DNA of 64,000 bases, taken from the NCBI RefSeq assembly GCF_042676145.1, contig NZ_JBHTJW010000002.1, positions 1,550,001-1,614,000 on the forward strand, in the 5' to 3' direction. Source of the DNA: Methylophilus glucosoxydans. Lineage in GTDB: Bacteria > Pseudomonadota > Gammaproteobacteria > Burkholderiales > Methylophilaceae. The notes beneath the pieces were generated by a model. It did no database searches. It worked only from the letters and a program-made list of their open reading frames with translations, and was not told where the DNA came from. This document shows positions 42,852 through 52,056 of this stretch, piece by piece. A program made the position numbers and the translations under genes. Within the stretch, counting starts at the first letter, position 1, and every line of letters starts with the position of its first letter.

Positions 42852-44193
42852 GTGGCTGCTCCTGGCTGGCGGTTTGCATCATGCTGGAGATCACCAGCGG
42901 TAACTCTTCATCCAGATACTGGTAGGGCAGGCTGGCCTGGTGTGGTGTCAACACGCGCTCGACCAGGGCTTGCTTGTCTGCAACCTCGATATCCTCTGGC
43001 ACACGCTGACCGCTGGTGGTGTAAAACAGGCGCATGCGTTCGCGAATCAACACGTCCAGTACATTGCCAATCGCAGCCGCTTCGTCGAGTTTGGTGACGA
43101 TACAGCCAGCGATATCATGCTTTTTGTAGCTACGCATCACATCAGTCAAGGTATCGCCGGTTGAGGTCGCATTCAGGCACAACAGTTTCTGTATCGGGCT
43201 GTCGGCACGGCTCAGCATGGAAAGTTGCTCAGTCACCGCCTGGTCACGCTGGCTGACGCCTACGGTATCCACCAGAATCATATGTTTGTTCTTGAGTTCG
43301 TTTAAGGCTATTTTTAAGTCTTCTTCATCTTTGACCGCATGTACCATCACGCCCAGAATCTTGCCGTAAATGCGTAATTGCTCGTAGCCGCCAATCCGGT
43401 AGCTGTCAGTGGTGATCAAGCCCAGGTTTTGGGTGCCATGCTTCATTACATAGCGGGCGGCCAGTTTGGCCGTGGTGGTGGTTTTGCCTACCCCGGTCGG
43501 GCCGACCAAGGCATAGATACCGCCGCGGTCCAGCAAAGCATCTTCGTCGTCCAGCGTATGCAAATTGCGGCTGATCACTTCTTTGGCCCACATTGGCGCC
43601 TTATTCACATCAATGTGTTGCGGCATTTTTTCGGCAATCTGGCGTGAAAGCGACGCACTGAAGTTGGCAGCGAGCAGGGTGCCCAGCACTTTTGATTTGG
43701 CAGGACTATGTTGTAAATGATGCTGCCAGGTCATGGCACTCATCTGGGTTTCAAAGTGGCTGCGCATCTGGCGCATTTCCACCATCATGCCTTGCATTTT
43801 TTCTTCCAGCGTTTGTGTTGCCAGCTGATACGCATGCTCTTGTTGTTCACTGTGCTGCTTGAGCATGTCCATGATGGCCGATTCGTTGACACTGGCCTCT
43901 TCAGATACCGTGGCTGCCGGCGGCTGAACGGCGCGCGGCGCCGGTACTGGGGTTGCTTGCCGGGGTTGCTCTTTGGCATGCACAAAATCAAGCAGGCTGC
44001 GGGTTTGCTCGCTGCCTTGCTCAGCATTTGCCTGGCTCGCACTGGCATCGACATCCGACTCCAGCATGGCCATGATCTCGGTCCCACCGTTGACACTGCG
44101 ATTCGCAACAATAATGGCATCTTCCCCCAGGGCCTGCTTGACCTGAGCCAGGGCTTCACGTGCGTTTTTGCCAAAAAATCTTCTGATGTTCAT
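42844..44193 (-). CDS. flhF: flagellar biosynthesis GTPase FlhF
   Basis: FlhF is an SRP-type GTPase that positions and counts flagella, mainly in polar flagellates. The 449-residue protein has a basic N-terminus, a variable linker with a coiled-coil stretch (about 105-155), and the NG domain with P-loop GPTGVGKT (231-238), TTDSYRIGGYEQL, DTVG and TKLDEAA motifs, all intact. It follows flhA by one base and is coupled to flhG. Confidence 0.95.
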   Translation of the reverse strand: MNIRRFFGKNAREALAQVKQALGEDAIIVANRSVNGGTEIMAMLESDVDASASQANAEQGSEQTRSLLDFVHAKEQPRQATPVPAPRAVQPPAATVSEEASVNESAIMDMLKQHSEQQEHAYQLATQTLEEKMQGMMVEMRQMRSHFETQMSAMTWQHHLQHSPAKSKVLGTLLAANFSASLSRQIAEKMPQHIDVNKAPMWAKEVISRNLHTLDDEDALLDRGGIYALVGPTGVGKTTTTAKLAARYVMKHGTQNLGLITTDSYRIGGYEQLRIYGKILGVMVHAVKDEEDLKIALNELKNKHMILVDTVGVSQRDQAVTEQLSMLSRADSPIQKLLCLNATSTGDTLTDVMRSYKKHDIAGCIVTKLDEAAAIGNVLDVLIRERMRLFYTTSGQRVPEDIEVADKQALVERVLTPHQASLPYQYLDEELPLVISSMMQTASQEQPHV

Positions 44194-44194
44194 A

Positions 44195-46282
44195 TTACTG
44201 CGCTCCGATTAAACTGGTGACACGAATCGATTTGTTGTCTGGCAACTCATCGTGGGATAACACTCTGAGGTGCGGGACGGTCCTTCTTAAGAATCTGGAT
44301 AAAGCCTGGCGGAGGGGGCCAGCCACCAGCAGGACTGGTGTCAAGCCCATCTGCTCTTGCTGTCTGGCGGCCATTTCGGTCTCTTGTGACAGTCTTTCGG
44401 CAATGCCAGGCTCGATCACGCCCTGGCTGGACTGGTTGTTTTGTAATGCTTGCAACAGCAGTTTTTCCAATTGACCATCTAAGGTCATGGCGGTGATTTC
44501 GTTGCTGTAGGGGAACAGGTCCTGCACAATTGCACGCCCCAGCTTGATGCGGACCATGGCGGTCAGGTCATTGGCATCTTGCGAATACTGGGCATGGTCT
44601 GCCAGCGTTTCCAGAATCGTGCGCATGTCACGGATATGCACACCCTCATTGAGCAGGTTTTGCAAGACCTTTTGCAAGGTGGACAAGCTGATGATCTTGG
44701 GCACAATTTCCTCAATGAGCTTGCTGGATTCTTTGCTCATGTGATCCAGCAGTTGCTGGACTTCCTGGCGGCCCAACAGCTCACCGGCATTGAGTGAAAT
44801 GATGTGGTTTAAATGAGTGGCAATCACGGTGCCTGGATCTACCACGGTATAGCCCAGACTTTGTGCGAATTCTTTCTGCTCGGGATCAATCCACACTGCG
44901 GGCAAGCCAAAGGCTGGATCGGTGGTGCGGGTGCCTTCAAGCTCACCGGTGACCGCACCTGGATCAATCGCCAGCATTTGATGATAGTTAGATTCCCCGG
45001 TCGCCATTTCCACGCCTTTCATGGTGATGCGGTAGGCGTTCGGTTTAAGCGTCAGGTTGTCGCGGATATGGACCGTCGGTGCCAGGAAACCAATCTCCTG
45101 GGCAAATTTTTTGCGGATGCCCTTGATACGCTTGAGTAATTCACCGCCTTGACCTTTATCGACCAGCGGGATCAAACGGTAGCCAACTTCGAGGCCGATG
45201 GTATCTACTGGCAGCACATCGTTCCAGGTGGCTTCTTCCGCCTCGCTGGCCGGGGCCAATTTATCATCTGGTTGTGGTTCAATCACCGTCTGCTGTTTGG
45301 CTTTTTCCTGTTTTTGTTTGACTGAATAAGCAATACCACCCAACAAGCCCCCCAACCCGATAAAGGCCAGGTGAGGCATGCCTGGAATCAGGCCGATACC
45401 GCCAATAATGCCGGCGGTGATGGTCAGCACACGTGGATTTTCAAACAGTTGGCTAATCAGCTGTCCGCCGATGTCTTCATTGTTGGCCACACGTGAAACC
45501 ACCACACCGGCCGCAATGGAAATCACCAGCGAAGGGATTTGCGCGACCAGGCCATCACCAATCGCGAGCAAGGTGTAGTTTTTCACTGCATCGCCAAAGC
45601 TCAGGTCATGTTGCACCATGCCGACAATCAACCCGCCGACAATATTGATAATAATGATCAGGATCCCGGCGATCGCATCCCCGCGCACATACTTACTGGC
45701 ACCGTCCATCGCGCCATAGAATTCGGATTCCTGGCCGACTTCTTTACGGCGGCGGCGGGCTTCATCTTCGCCAATCAGGCCCGCGTTCAGGTCCGCGTCA
45801 ATCGCCATCTGCTTGCCGGGCATCGCATCCAGGGTAAACCGTGCACCCACTTCTGCAATCCGGCCCGCACCTTTGGTGATCACAGTAAAATTGATAATGG
45901 TGAGGATGACGAATACCACAATACCGACCGCATAGTTCCCGCCGATCAGAAAGTGACCAAAGGCTTCGATCACTTTACCGGCGGCGTCAGGACCAGCATG
46001 GCCCTCGGTCAACACGATACGGGTGGAGGCCACGTTGAGCGACAAGCGCAACATGGTGGTCATCAGCAGTACGGTAGGGAAGGCGATAAAGTCCAGTGGC
46101 TTGGTGGTTTGCAGACCGATCATCAAGACCAGGATGGACAAGGCAATATTAAAAGTGAAAAACACATCGAGCATGATGGCCGGTAACGGCAAGATCATCA
46201 TGGCCAGCAGCAAAACAATAATGAGCGGGGCGGCGATGCTGCGGCCGTCCAATTTCCCCATTATTTGTTGCCAGTTATTCAT
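44195..46282 (-). CDS. flhA: flagellar biosynthesis protein FlhA
   Basis: FlhA forms the nonameric ring of the flagellar type III export gate. The 695-residue protein has about seven to eight membrane spans in its first half and the FHIPEP signature region (RIAEVGARFTLDAMPGKQM), followed by the cytoplasmic domain that docks substrate-chaperone complexes. It is 22 bases downstream of flhB. Confidence 0.97.
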   Translation of the reverse strand: MNNWQQIMGKLDGRSIAAPLIIVLLLAMMILPLPAIMLDVFFTFNIALSILVLMIGLQTTKPLDFIAFPTVLLMTTMLRLSLNVASTRIVLTEGHAGPDAAGKVIEAFGHFLIGGNYAVGIVVFVILTIINFTVITKGAGRIAEVGARFTLDAMPGKQMAIDADLNAGLIGEDEARRRRKEVGQESEFYGAMDGASKYVRGDAIAGILIIIINIVGGLIVGMVQHDLSFGDAVKNYTLLAIGDGLVAQIPSLVISIAAGVVVSRVANNEDIGGQLISQLFENPRVLTITAGIIGGIGLIPGMPHLAFIGLGGLLGGIAYSVKQKQEKAKQQTVIEPQPDDKLAPASEAEEATWNDVLPVDTIGLEVGYRLIPLVDKGQGGELLKRIKGIRKKFAQEIGFLAPTVHIRDNLTLKPNAYRITMKGVEMATGESNYHQMLAIDPGAVTGELEGTRTTDPAFGLPAVWIDPEQKEFAQSLGYTVVDPGTVIATHLNHIISLNAGELLGRQEVQQLLDHMSKESSKLIEEIVPKIISLSTLQKVLQNLLNEGVHIRDMRTILETLADHAQYSQDANDLTAMVRIKLGRAIVQDLFPYSNEITAMTLDGQLEKLLLQALQNNQSSQGVIEPGIAERLSQETEMAARQQEQMGLTPVLLVAGPLRQALSRFLRRTVPHLRVLSHDELPDNKSIRVTSLIGAQ

Positions 46283-46303
46283 CTAAATACTCCTCAGTCT
46301 TGC

Positions 46304-47476
46304 TTATTCAATATCTGTTGCCGTGGCAGGCGCTGCGACCAGTGCATGTGGATCCAGTGCGTCCGGGACCGGTACATCAGTAGGGATGACCGGACGGACG
46401 CCGCCATGCTGCTTGAACACGCGCAGTTGAAACACATAAGCCAAAATTTGCGCTACCGCGGCATACAAGGTTTGAGGAATCTCGCGCTCCAGCTCGGCAT
46501 GGGCATACAAGGCCCGTGCCAGTTTGGGGGATTCCAGCGTCATCACATTATGTTCTGCAGCAATTTCCTTGATTTTTTGCGCAAGTACATCGACGCCCTT
46601 GGCAACGACGACAGGCGCTGCATTTTCACCTTCTTTATAGCTGATCGCCACGGCATAGTGGGTCGGGTTAGTAATCACCACGTCTGCCTTGGGCACATTA
46701 CTCATCATTCTTCTGCGCGCCATTTCACGCTGCTGCTGACGGATACGGCCTTTAATTTCAGGGCTGCCTTCGGACTCCTTGGATTCGTCCTTGAGTTCCT
46801 GTTTGGTCATTTTGTGTTTTTGCGCGTATTGATACAGCTGGTAGGGCACATCAATCACGGCGATCAGGACCAGCGCAGAAGCCAATGTTAAAAAGCCGGT
46901 CACCATAAATTCGCTGACAGTGCTAATCCCGGATTCCAGCGGCATGTTGGACAAGCCCAACATCGGTTGCAAATCCTTTTTCACCAGCGTGTAGCCGACA
47001 GAACCAACCAGGATGGTTTTTGCAATCGACTTCACCAACTCCACCAGCGAGTTCTTGGAGAACAGATTGGACAAGCCTTTCATCGGGTTGAGTTTGCCAA
47101 AGTTGGGCACCAGCGATTTCTGCGACATCACCCAGCCACCGACCAAGATCGGTGAAGCAATCGCTACGGCAACCACAATGACTGCCAGTGGCAAAAAGGC
47201 CCACATCGCCTGTTCCACCACTTTGATCATATGCACAATCAACAGCTGCGGCTCAAACGCCATGGCTCTGTCCAGACTCAGGCCCTGACGCAATACATCC
47301 TTCATGGCCTCACCCATAGGCTTGCTCATCATCATGATGGCAATACCGCTGGTAAACAAAACCGCACAAGAGGCCAATTCGCGCGACCTGGGAACATCGC
47401 CGTCTTCGCGTGCCTTCTCCAATCGCTTGGGGGACGCGTCTTCGGTCTTTTCCATATCGCTGTCTTCAGCTGCCAT
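46304..47476 (-). CDS. flhB: flagellar biosynthesis protein FlhB
   Basis: FlhB controls the export switch from hook to filament proteins by self-cleavage. From ATG 47476 the 390-residue protein begins MAAEDSDMEKTEDASPKRLE, a normal FlhB start; the frame extends to 47512 without support. It has four membrane spans and the autocleavage motif NPTH in VVITNPTHYAVAISY. It is the first gene of the minus-strand operon and diverges from flhDC. Confidence 0.95.
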   Translation of the reverse strand: MAAEDSDMEKTEDASPKRLEKAREDGDVPRSRELASCAVLFTSGIAIMMMSKPMGEAMKDVLRQGLSLDRAMAFEPQLLIVHMIKVVEQAMWAFLPLAVIVVAVAIASPILVGGWVMSQKSLVPNFGKLNPMKGLSNLFSKNSLVELVKSIAKTILVGSVGYTLVKKDLQPMLGLSNMPLESGISTVSEFMVTGFLTLASALVLIAVIDVPYQLYQYAQKHKMTKQELKDESKESEGSPEIKGRIRQQQREMARRRMMSNVPKADVVITNPTHYAVAISYKEGENAAPVVVAKGVDVLAQKIKEIAAEHNVMTLESPKLARALYAHAELEREIPQTLYAAVAQILAYVFQLRVFKQHGGVRPVIPTDVPVPDALDPHALVAAPATATDIE

Positions 47477-48085
47477 GTCTTTCACTCGTTCCGGGTTTGC
47501 ACACCACGCCATGTCGTGTGTCTTGTGAGTGATTATTGGCTAGATAAATGTATTTCTAAGTTGGGAATAAAAGGGCGAATTGACCGCTTTCTCACAGTTG
47601 CTGCCTGCCTGTTGTTAAGGGGTGTAAAATCTAAAAATATTTTTGATTAATAAACAGTGACTTATCAAATTTTTGGATTTTTTTTGATTACGCACCCTAA
47701 AGTTTTATCAAGTAGGGACGTTAACCGGAATATCTGAAAAAGTATCTGGCCACCATGAAGACGGCTTAAAAACGAATAAAAGTCATTGTTTACGGAATAC
47801 AACAAGAAAACTTGAATTAATTTTTGAATTGGAAATCAAAAAATGCTGACACACTGCACATAAAGAACTTGTAGCTCAACTTTAGGTTTGAGCGATAAGT
47901 GATTGATATTATTGTTAGTGAATAATGCCGTGTAGGGGTTTGTAAGACAAACGCCTACACGGCTGTTTTCGTCTGTCTTACAAAATAAACCGACAAACCC
48001 TGATTGTTGCAGTTCATGATTGCGCGCAAAGTACGCCTAACGCTCAGGCGGACTTAAATTTACGCAAAAAAACGGAGAAAAGATC
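47477..48085. other. 609-bp divergent regulatory region between flhB and flhDC
   Basis: There is no gene here. The first part is AT-rich. The flhDC-proximal part holds the hairpins described at 47927-47984, a small stem at 48034-48050 (CGCCT/AGGCG) and a Shine-Dalgarno-like GGAG before flhD. I could not assign a convincing sigma-70, sigma-28 or sigma-54 promoter by eye. A long flhDC leader is known in enterobacteria, where many regulators act. Confidence 0.6.
47927..47984 (+). promoter_or_regulatory. alternative RNA hairpins in the flhDC leader (possible attenuator)
   Basis: Arm 47927-47943 pairs with 47947-47963 (16 of 17 bp, loop AAG), followed by TGTTTTC, giving a terminator-like stem. 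TTTGTAAGACA (47939-47949) is also perfectly complementary to TGTCTTACAAA (47974-47984). That pairing would break the first stem. Two exclusive structures of this kind are the layout of an attenuator, here about 100 bases before flhD. No ligand or peptide is identified. Confidence 0.5.
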
Positions 48086-48406
48086 ATGAACATGCAAAAC
48101 GATTTACTCGCTGAAATCAAAGATGCCAATCTGAACTACCTGATGTTGGCGCAACAACTGATCCGTGCTGACAAAGCCACTGCCATCTTCCGCCTTGGCA
48201 TTAACAAGGAAATTGCAGATCTGCTCGAAAACTTGACCAATCTGCAGTTACTCAAACTCTGTAACACCAACATGCTGCTGACCCGCTTCCGCTTTGATGA
48301 TAGCGAAATCCTGGGAATGCTGACCAGCTATGCCAAAGACCCTGCCCAAGCCCATCTGCATACCGCGGTATTGATGTCAGCCCAGGCCGCAGATTCCACA
48401 GTATAA
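48086..48406 (+). CDS. flhD: flagellar transcriptional regulator FlhD
   Basis: FlhD combines with FlhC (D4C2) to activate class II flagellar genes. The 106-residue helical protein matches FlhD in length and in the pattern NLNYLMLAQQLIRADKATAIFRLG near the N-terminus. flhC begins 49 bases downstream. The gene is preceded by the long leader noted above. Confidence 0.95.
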   Translation: MNMQNDLLAEIKDANLNYLMLAQQLIRADKATAIFRLGINKEIADLLENLTNLQLLKLCNTNMLLTRFRFDDSEILGMLTSYAKDPAQAHLHTAVLMSAQAADSTV

Positions 48407-48455
48407 CCAGCGTAGTTGTAACCACACGGCGATTAGAAAGAGAAAAGAGGATATC

Positions 48456-49022
48456 ATGCAAAAGAAGAGTGTAGTAAACGAAGCAGAGCAAATTCAACTG
48501 GCCATGCAAATGATCGAACTGGGCGCCCGCCTGCAGTTGCTCGAATCACAAACCACATTGTCACGTGAGCGTCTGATCAAGTTGTACAAAGAGATGAAAG
48601 GCGTTTCTCCTCCAAAAGGCATGTTGCCATTCTCTACCGACTGGTTCTTGACCTGGCAGCCAAACATTCACTCCTCTATTTTCTACAACATTTATCGCTT
48701 TATGGTTGATTACGCAGGGGTAGACGGCATCCAGGCCATCATCAAAGCCTATACCTTGTATATGCAACAAGTACAGCATCCTGATGCCGACGCCAAAGAA
48801 GAGCCTGTGTTGTCACTGACACGTGCCTGGACACTGGTACGTTTTATTGAAAGCAAGATGCTGACAACTAAAGTCTGTCATTGCTGTGGTGGTCAATACA
48901 TCGTCAATAGCTATGATTTGAACCAGAACTATGTCTGCAACTTGTGCCATGTGCCTTCACGTGCCGGCAAAACCAAAAAGGCAAAAGAGTTGAGCTACAA
49001 ACTGGTTTCCATGACTGCCTGA
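48456..49022 (+). CDS. flhC: flagellar transcriptional regulator FlhC
   Basis: FlhC is the DNA-contacting partner of FlhD. The 188-residue protein keeps the zinc site formed by Cys141, Cys144, Cys161 and Cys164 (CHCCGG ... VCNLC), corresponding to the four Cys of E. coli FlhC. Together with fliA and the flh operon it shows an FlhDC-driven flagellar cascade. Confidence 0.95.
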   Translation: MQKKSVVNEAEQIQLAMQMIELGARLQLLESQTTLSRERLIKLYKEMKGVSPPKGMLPFSTDWFLTWQPNIHSSIFYNIYRFMVDYAGVDGIQAIIKAYTLYMQQVQHPDADAKEEPVLSLTRAWTLVRFIESKMLTTKVCHCCGGQYIVNSYDLNQNYVCNLCHVPSRAGKTKKAKELSYKLVSMTA

Positions 49023-49068
49023 TCAGCCGGATCAGTGTCACGACACTCTGTGAGTGAAAGGATTCAGC

Positions 49069-49917
49069 ATGCCATCGGCCAAACTTTCGGTAGAGACGCT
49101 GTTGCCCAAACCCTGGCTACAGCGCCTGCTACCAAAACGGTTGTGGTGCCAGGCATTACTGATCCAGACGCTGAGTATACTGTTGATCGCGGGCCTCGCG
49201 CCAGGCGTGATCAACAGTGTATTCGCATTTGAATTAAGCCATCTTGGCATTTCGCTAGAGCATGTCTGGATTTGGCTGCTCCTGCATATTTGTCTGGTCA
49301 GCCTGCTGGCCAAAGCCGCGCAGATGCCTGTCTGGTGGCGCTGGATTCATGCAATTTTTCCAGTCGCTGTCCTTGGCATGCAGTATATTAACTTGCCTGC
49401 CACGGTTTATCTGGCTGGATTTATCATTACCTTGACCCTGTACTGGTCTGTACACAACACCCGGGTCCCATTTTACCCTTCTTTTCCTGCCACCTGGCGC
49501 GCGCTGCATCACGTGCTGGAGCAGCATGGCGATGATACTCCGCTCAAAGTGCTGGATATTGGCAGCGGGATTGGGGATCTGGCCCTGTTTTTGGCGAGCC
49601 AGCGTGTGCATGACGAGGTTTCAGGTATCGAAATTGCGCCGCTGCCATGGGCGGTCAGTGCGGTCAGAGCATTGTTTTCTGGCACCAGTGCCAGATTTAC
49701 GCTCGGTGACTACCGCGAACTGGACTTTGCAAAATTTGATGTCATCTTTGCTTATTTGTCGCCTGCTGTGATGCCCGATGTTTGGCAAAAGGTGAGGGCA
49801 GAGATGCCGGCTGGCACGCTGTTTGCCAGCTCCGAGTTTCCTGTGCCAGACATGACGGCACAACGAATCATCTATCCGCAAAAAAACGCCCCTGCCTTGT
49901 ACGTCTACAGCCTGTAG
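49069..49917 (+). CDS. membrane-anchored class I SAM-dependent methyltransferase
   Basis: From ATG 49069 (AAAGGA upstream; an in-frame GTG at 49054 is less likely) the 282-residue protein has three or four membrane helices in its first half. A cytoplasmic methyltransferase domain follows, with motif I VLDIGSGIGDLALFLA and acidic GIEIAP. The substrate is unknown. It sits 46 bases after flhC and ahead of a terminator before motA, so it may be co-expressed with flhDC. A role in flagellar protein or lipid methylation is conceivable but unproven. Confidence 0.8.
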   Translation: MPSAKLSVETLLPKPWLQRLLPKRLWCQALLIQTLSILLIAGLAPGVINSVFAFELSHLGISLEHVWIWLLLHICLVSLLAKAAQMPVWWRWIHAIFPVAVLGMQYINLPATVYLAGFIITLTLYWSVHNTRVPFYPSFPATWRALHHVLEQHGDDTPLKVLDIGSGIGDLALFLASQRVHDEVSGIEIAPLPWAVSAVRALFSGTSARFTLGDYRELDFAKFDVIFAYLSPAVMPDVWQKVRAEMPAGTLFASSEFPVPDMTAQRIIYPQKNAPALYVYSL

Positions 49918-50009
49918 ACAGCCTTTATTCCTTTCTTGTATCCGCCATCGCAGGCGCTTAAGCCTGTCGTTACTGGCATGAAATCTAACCAGAATTAACC
50001 ATATTTAAT

Positions 50010-50030
50010 AAGGGGCTAAAGCCCTTTTAT
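50010..50030 (+). terminator. probable intrinsic terminator upstream of motA
   Basis: AAGGGGC pairs with GCCCTTT around TAAA (one G-T pair), followed by TATTT. It separates the methyltransferase gene from motAB. Confidence 0.6.
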
Positions 50031-50099
50031 TTGGATAATTGAATTCCTTGGCCTGTTGCTATGCTTTTAACATTGGTAAAACCATTGTGGAGTGTAGGC

Positions 50100-50957
50100 A
50101 TGTTAGTCATTGTCGGGTATGTCGTTATTTTAGGGGCGATTTTTGGCGGGTACGCAGCGGCCGGGGGGCACTTGGGTGGCCTATGGCAGCCATTGGAAGT
50201 CGTGATGATTTTCGGTGGGGCTGTAGGTGCATTTGTTGTCGGCAATGATGCCAAATCATTGAAAGCCACACTTAAAGACTTACCAAATGCCTTCAAAGGC
50301 TCCCATGTCAACAAAGCCATGTATATGGATTTGCTGGCTTTGCTGTTCGAGATTCTGACCAAAATTCGTAAAGAAGGGCTGATGTCGATCGAGAAGGATG
50401 TTGAAGATCCTGAATCCAGTGCCTTGTTTGGCAAATATCCCAAAATTCAGCATGACCATCATGTGGTCGAGTTTATTTGTGATTACTTGCGTTTGATGGT
50501 GTCCGGCAACATGGATGCCTTCCAGGTTGAAAACCTGATGGATAACGAAATTGAAACCCACCATCAGGAAGGCCATGTGGCAGCGCATTGTATTGCAAAG
50601 CTCGGTGACGCCTTGCCAGCTTTTGGTATTGTAGCTGCGGTGATGGGGGTGGTACACACCATGGAAAGTTTGCATTTGCCGCCCACCGAACTGGGTGTGC
50701 TGATTGGCCACGCCCTAGTGGGTACCTTCCTCGGTATTTTGCTGGCGTATGGCTTTGTTGGCCCGCTGGCTGGGGTGCTGGAAGCCAAGCTGGAAGAAAG
50801 CTCCAAGGTCTTTCAAACCATCAAGGTGACGCTTCTTGCCAGCCTGAATGGGTATGCGCCTGCAATTGCTGTTGAGTTCGGCCGCAAAGTCCTGTACTCC
50901 ACTGAGCGTCCAAGTTTCTCTGAGCTTGAAGATTACGTCAAGCAAGCTAAAAAATAA
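50100..50957 (+). CDS. motA: flagellar motor stator protein MotA
   Basis: MotA with MotB forms the proton-driven stator. From ATG 50100 (GGAG eight bases upstream) the 285-residue protein begins MLVIVGYVVILGAIFGGY, as in E. coli MotA, and has four spans, the charged cytoplasmic loop and the LGDALPAFGIVAAVMGVVHTM segment. The longer frame from 50061 is not supported. It differs clearly from MotC, so two stators coexist. Confidence 0.95.
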   Translation: MLVIVGYVVILGAIFGGYAAAGGHLGGLWQPLEVVMIFGGAVGAFVVGNDAKSLKATLKDLPNAFKGSHVNKAMYMDLLALLFEILTKIRKEGLMSIEKDVEDPESSALFGKYPKIQHDHHVVEFICDYLRLMVSGNMDAFQVENLMDNEIETHHQEGHVAAHCIAKLGDALPAFGIVAAVMGVVHTMESLHLPPTELGVLIGHALVGTFLGILLAYGFVGPLAGVLEAKLEESSKVFQTIKVTLLASLNGYAPAIAVEFGRKVLYSTERPSFSELEDYVKQAKK

Positions 50958-51016
50958 GCCTGGCAAACAAGATCAATCCAAATAAAGCACAGGACCAACC
51001 CTAGAGGACCACGAAA

Positions 51017-51961
51017 ATGGCAGAAGAACATATTGCCCCCATTATCGTTAAAAAAATCAAGAAAGGCGGCGGCGGTCATCACGGGGGTGCCTGGAAAATC
51101 GCTTACGCCGACTTTGTGACGGCGATGATGGCGTTCTTTTTGCTGATGTGGCTGCTCGGCTCCACCTCTAAAGCACAACGTGAAGGCATTTCTGAATACT
51201 TTAAAACCCCGCTTAAAGTCGTGCTCATGGGCCCGGGCGTGGGTGCCAGTGATTCCGCCTTGAAAAATACCGGCGGCAAGGATGTGACACTCAAGCAAGG
51301 TCAGGTGAAGCCGGTCGATGGCGACCCTGGTCGTAACAAAACGATTAAGGAAGAAGAGTTAAAAGAAGTCCTTAAGAAGGCAGAAAAAGCCAAGCTGGAA
51401 GAAATCAAGGCCAAGATTGAACAGGCGATTGATGAAAATCCTGAGCTCAAGCAATTCAAATCCCAATTAAAACTGGACATGACAGCGGAAGGCCTGCGCG
51501 TACAAATTATCGACGAACAGAATCGCCCGATGTTTGAAAACGCGCGCGCAGATTTGCAACCTTACGCCAAGAAAATTTTGCGAGAGATTGGTAAAACGCT
51601 CAATGGCGTGGATAACAAGATCAGCCTGTCTGGGCATACCGATGCCACGCCTTATGCCAGCGGTGATCAGGGCTACAGTAACTGGGAGCTCTCGGCCGAC
51701 CGTGCCAATGCTTCAAGGCGAGAGCTGATTGCCGGCGGCATGGATGAGACCAAGTTATTGCGTGTGGTTGGCATGGGCTCGGCCATCATGATGGACAAGG
51801 AAAATCCGTTCAATCCGATTAACCGCCGGATCAGTCTGATCGTGATGAACAAGGAAACCGAAGAGGATTTACTCAAGGATAACGAAAAAATTTCTGTCAG
51901 TGAAAAAGACCATTCGCAAGTCGATGCATTGCAGAAAACCGCCGCTACACCTGCGGAGTAA
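51017..51961 (+). CDS. motB: flagellar motor stator protein MotB
   Basis: The 314-residue MotB has one N-terminal helix with proton-carrying Asp32 (YADFVTAMMAFF), a plug/linker region rich in Lys and Glu, and an OmpA-like peptidoglycan-binding domain (about 160-280, with LSGHTDATPYASGDQGYSNWELSADRA). It follows motA by 59 bases and precedes the chemotaxis genes. Confidence 0.95.
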   Translation: MAEEHIAPIIVKKIKKGGGGHHGGAWKIAYADFVTAMMAFFLLMWLLGSTSKAQREGISEYFKTPLKVVLMGPGVGASDSALKNTGGKDVTLKQGQVKPVDGDPGRNKTIKEEELKEVLKKAEKAKLEEIKAKIEQAIDENPELKQFKSQLKLDMTAEGLRVQIIDEQNRPMFENARADLQPYAKKILREIGKTLNGVDNKISLSGHTDATPYASGDQGYSNWELSADRANASRRELIAGGMDETKLLRVVGMGSAIMMDKENPFNPINRRISLIVMNKETEEDLLKDNEKISVSEKDHSQVDALQKTAATPAE

Positions 51962-52056
51962 AAAACAGGGAACGGTAAAAGCGCAAGAAATAAGTCATTT
52001 TTATGATGCTTATTTCTTGATTGAAAATCAGGGGAATCAGGCAAGATAGGACCACT

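Noticed and set aside
49035..49232. 65-codon plus-strand frame overlapping the start of the membrane methyltransferase
   Set aside because: It is out of frame with the clear methyltransferase gene and has no known product.
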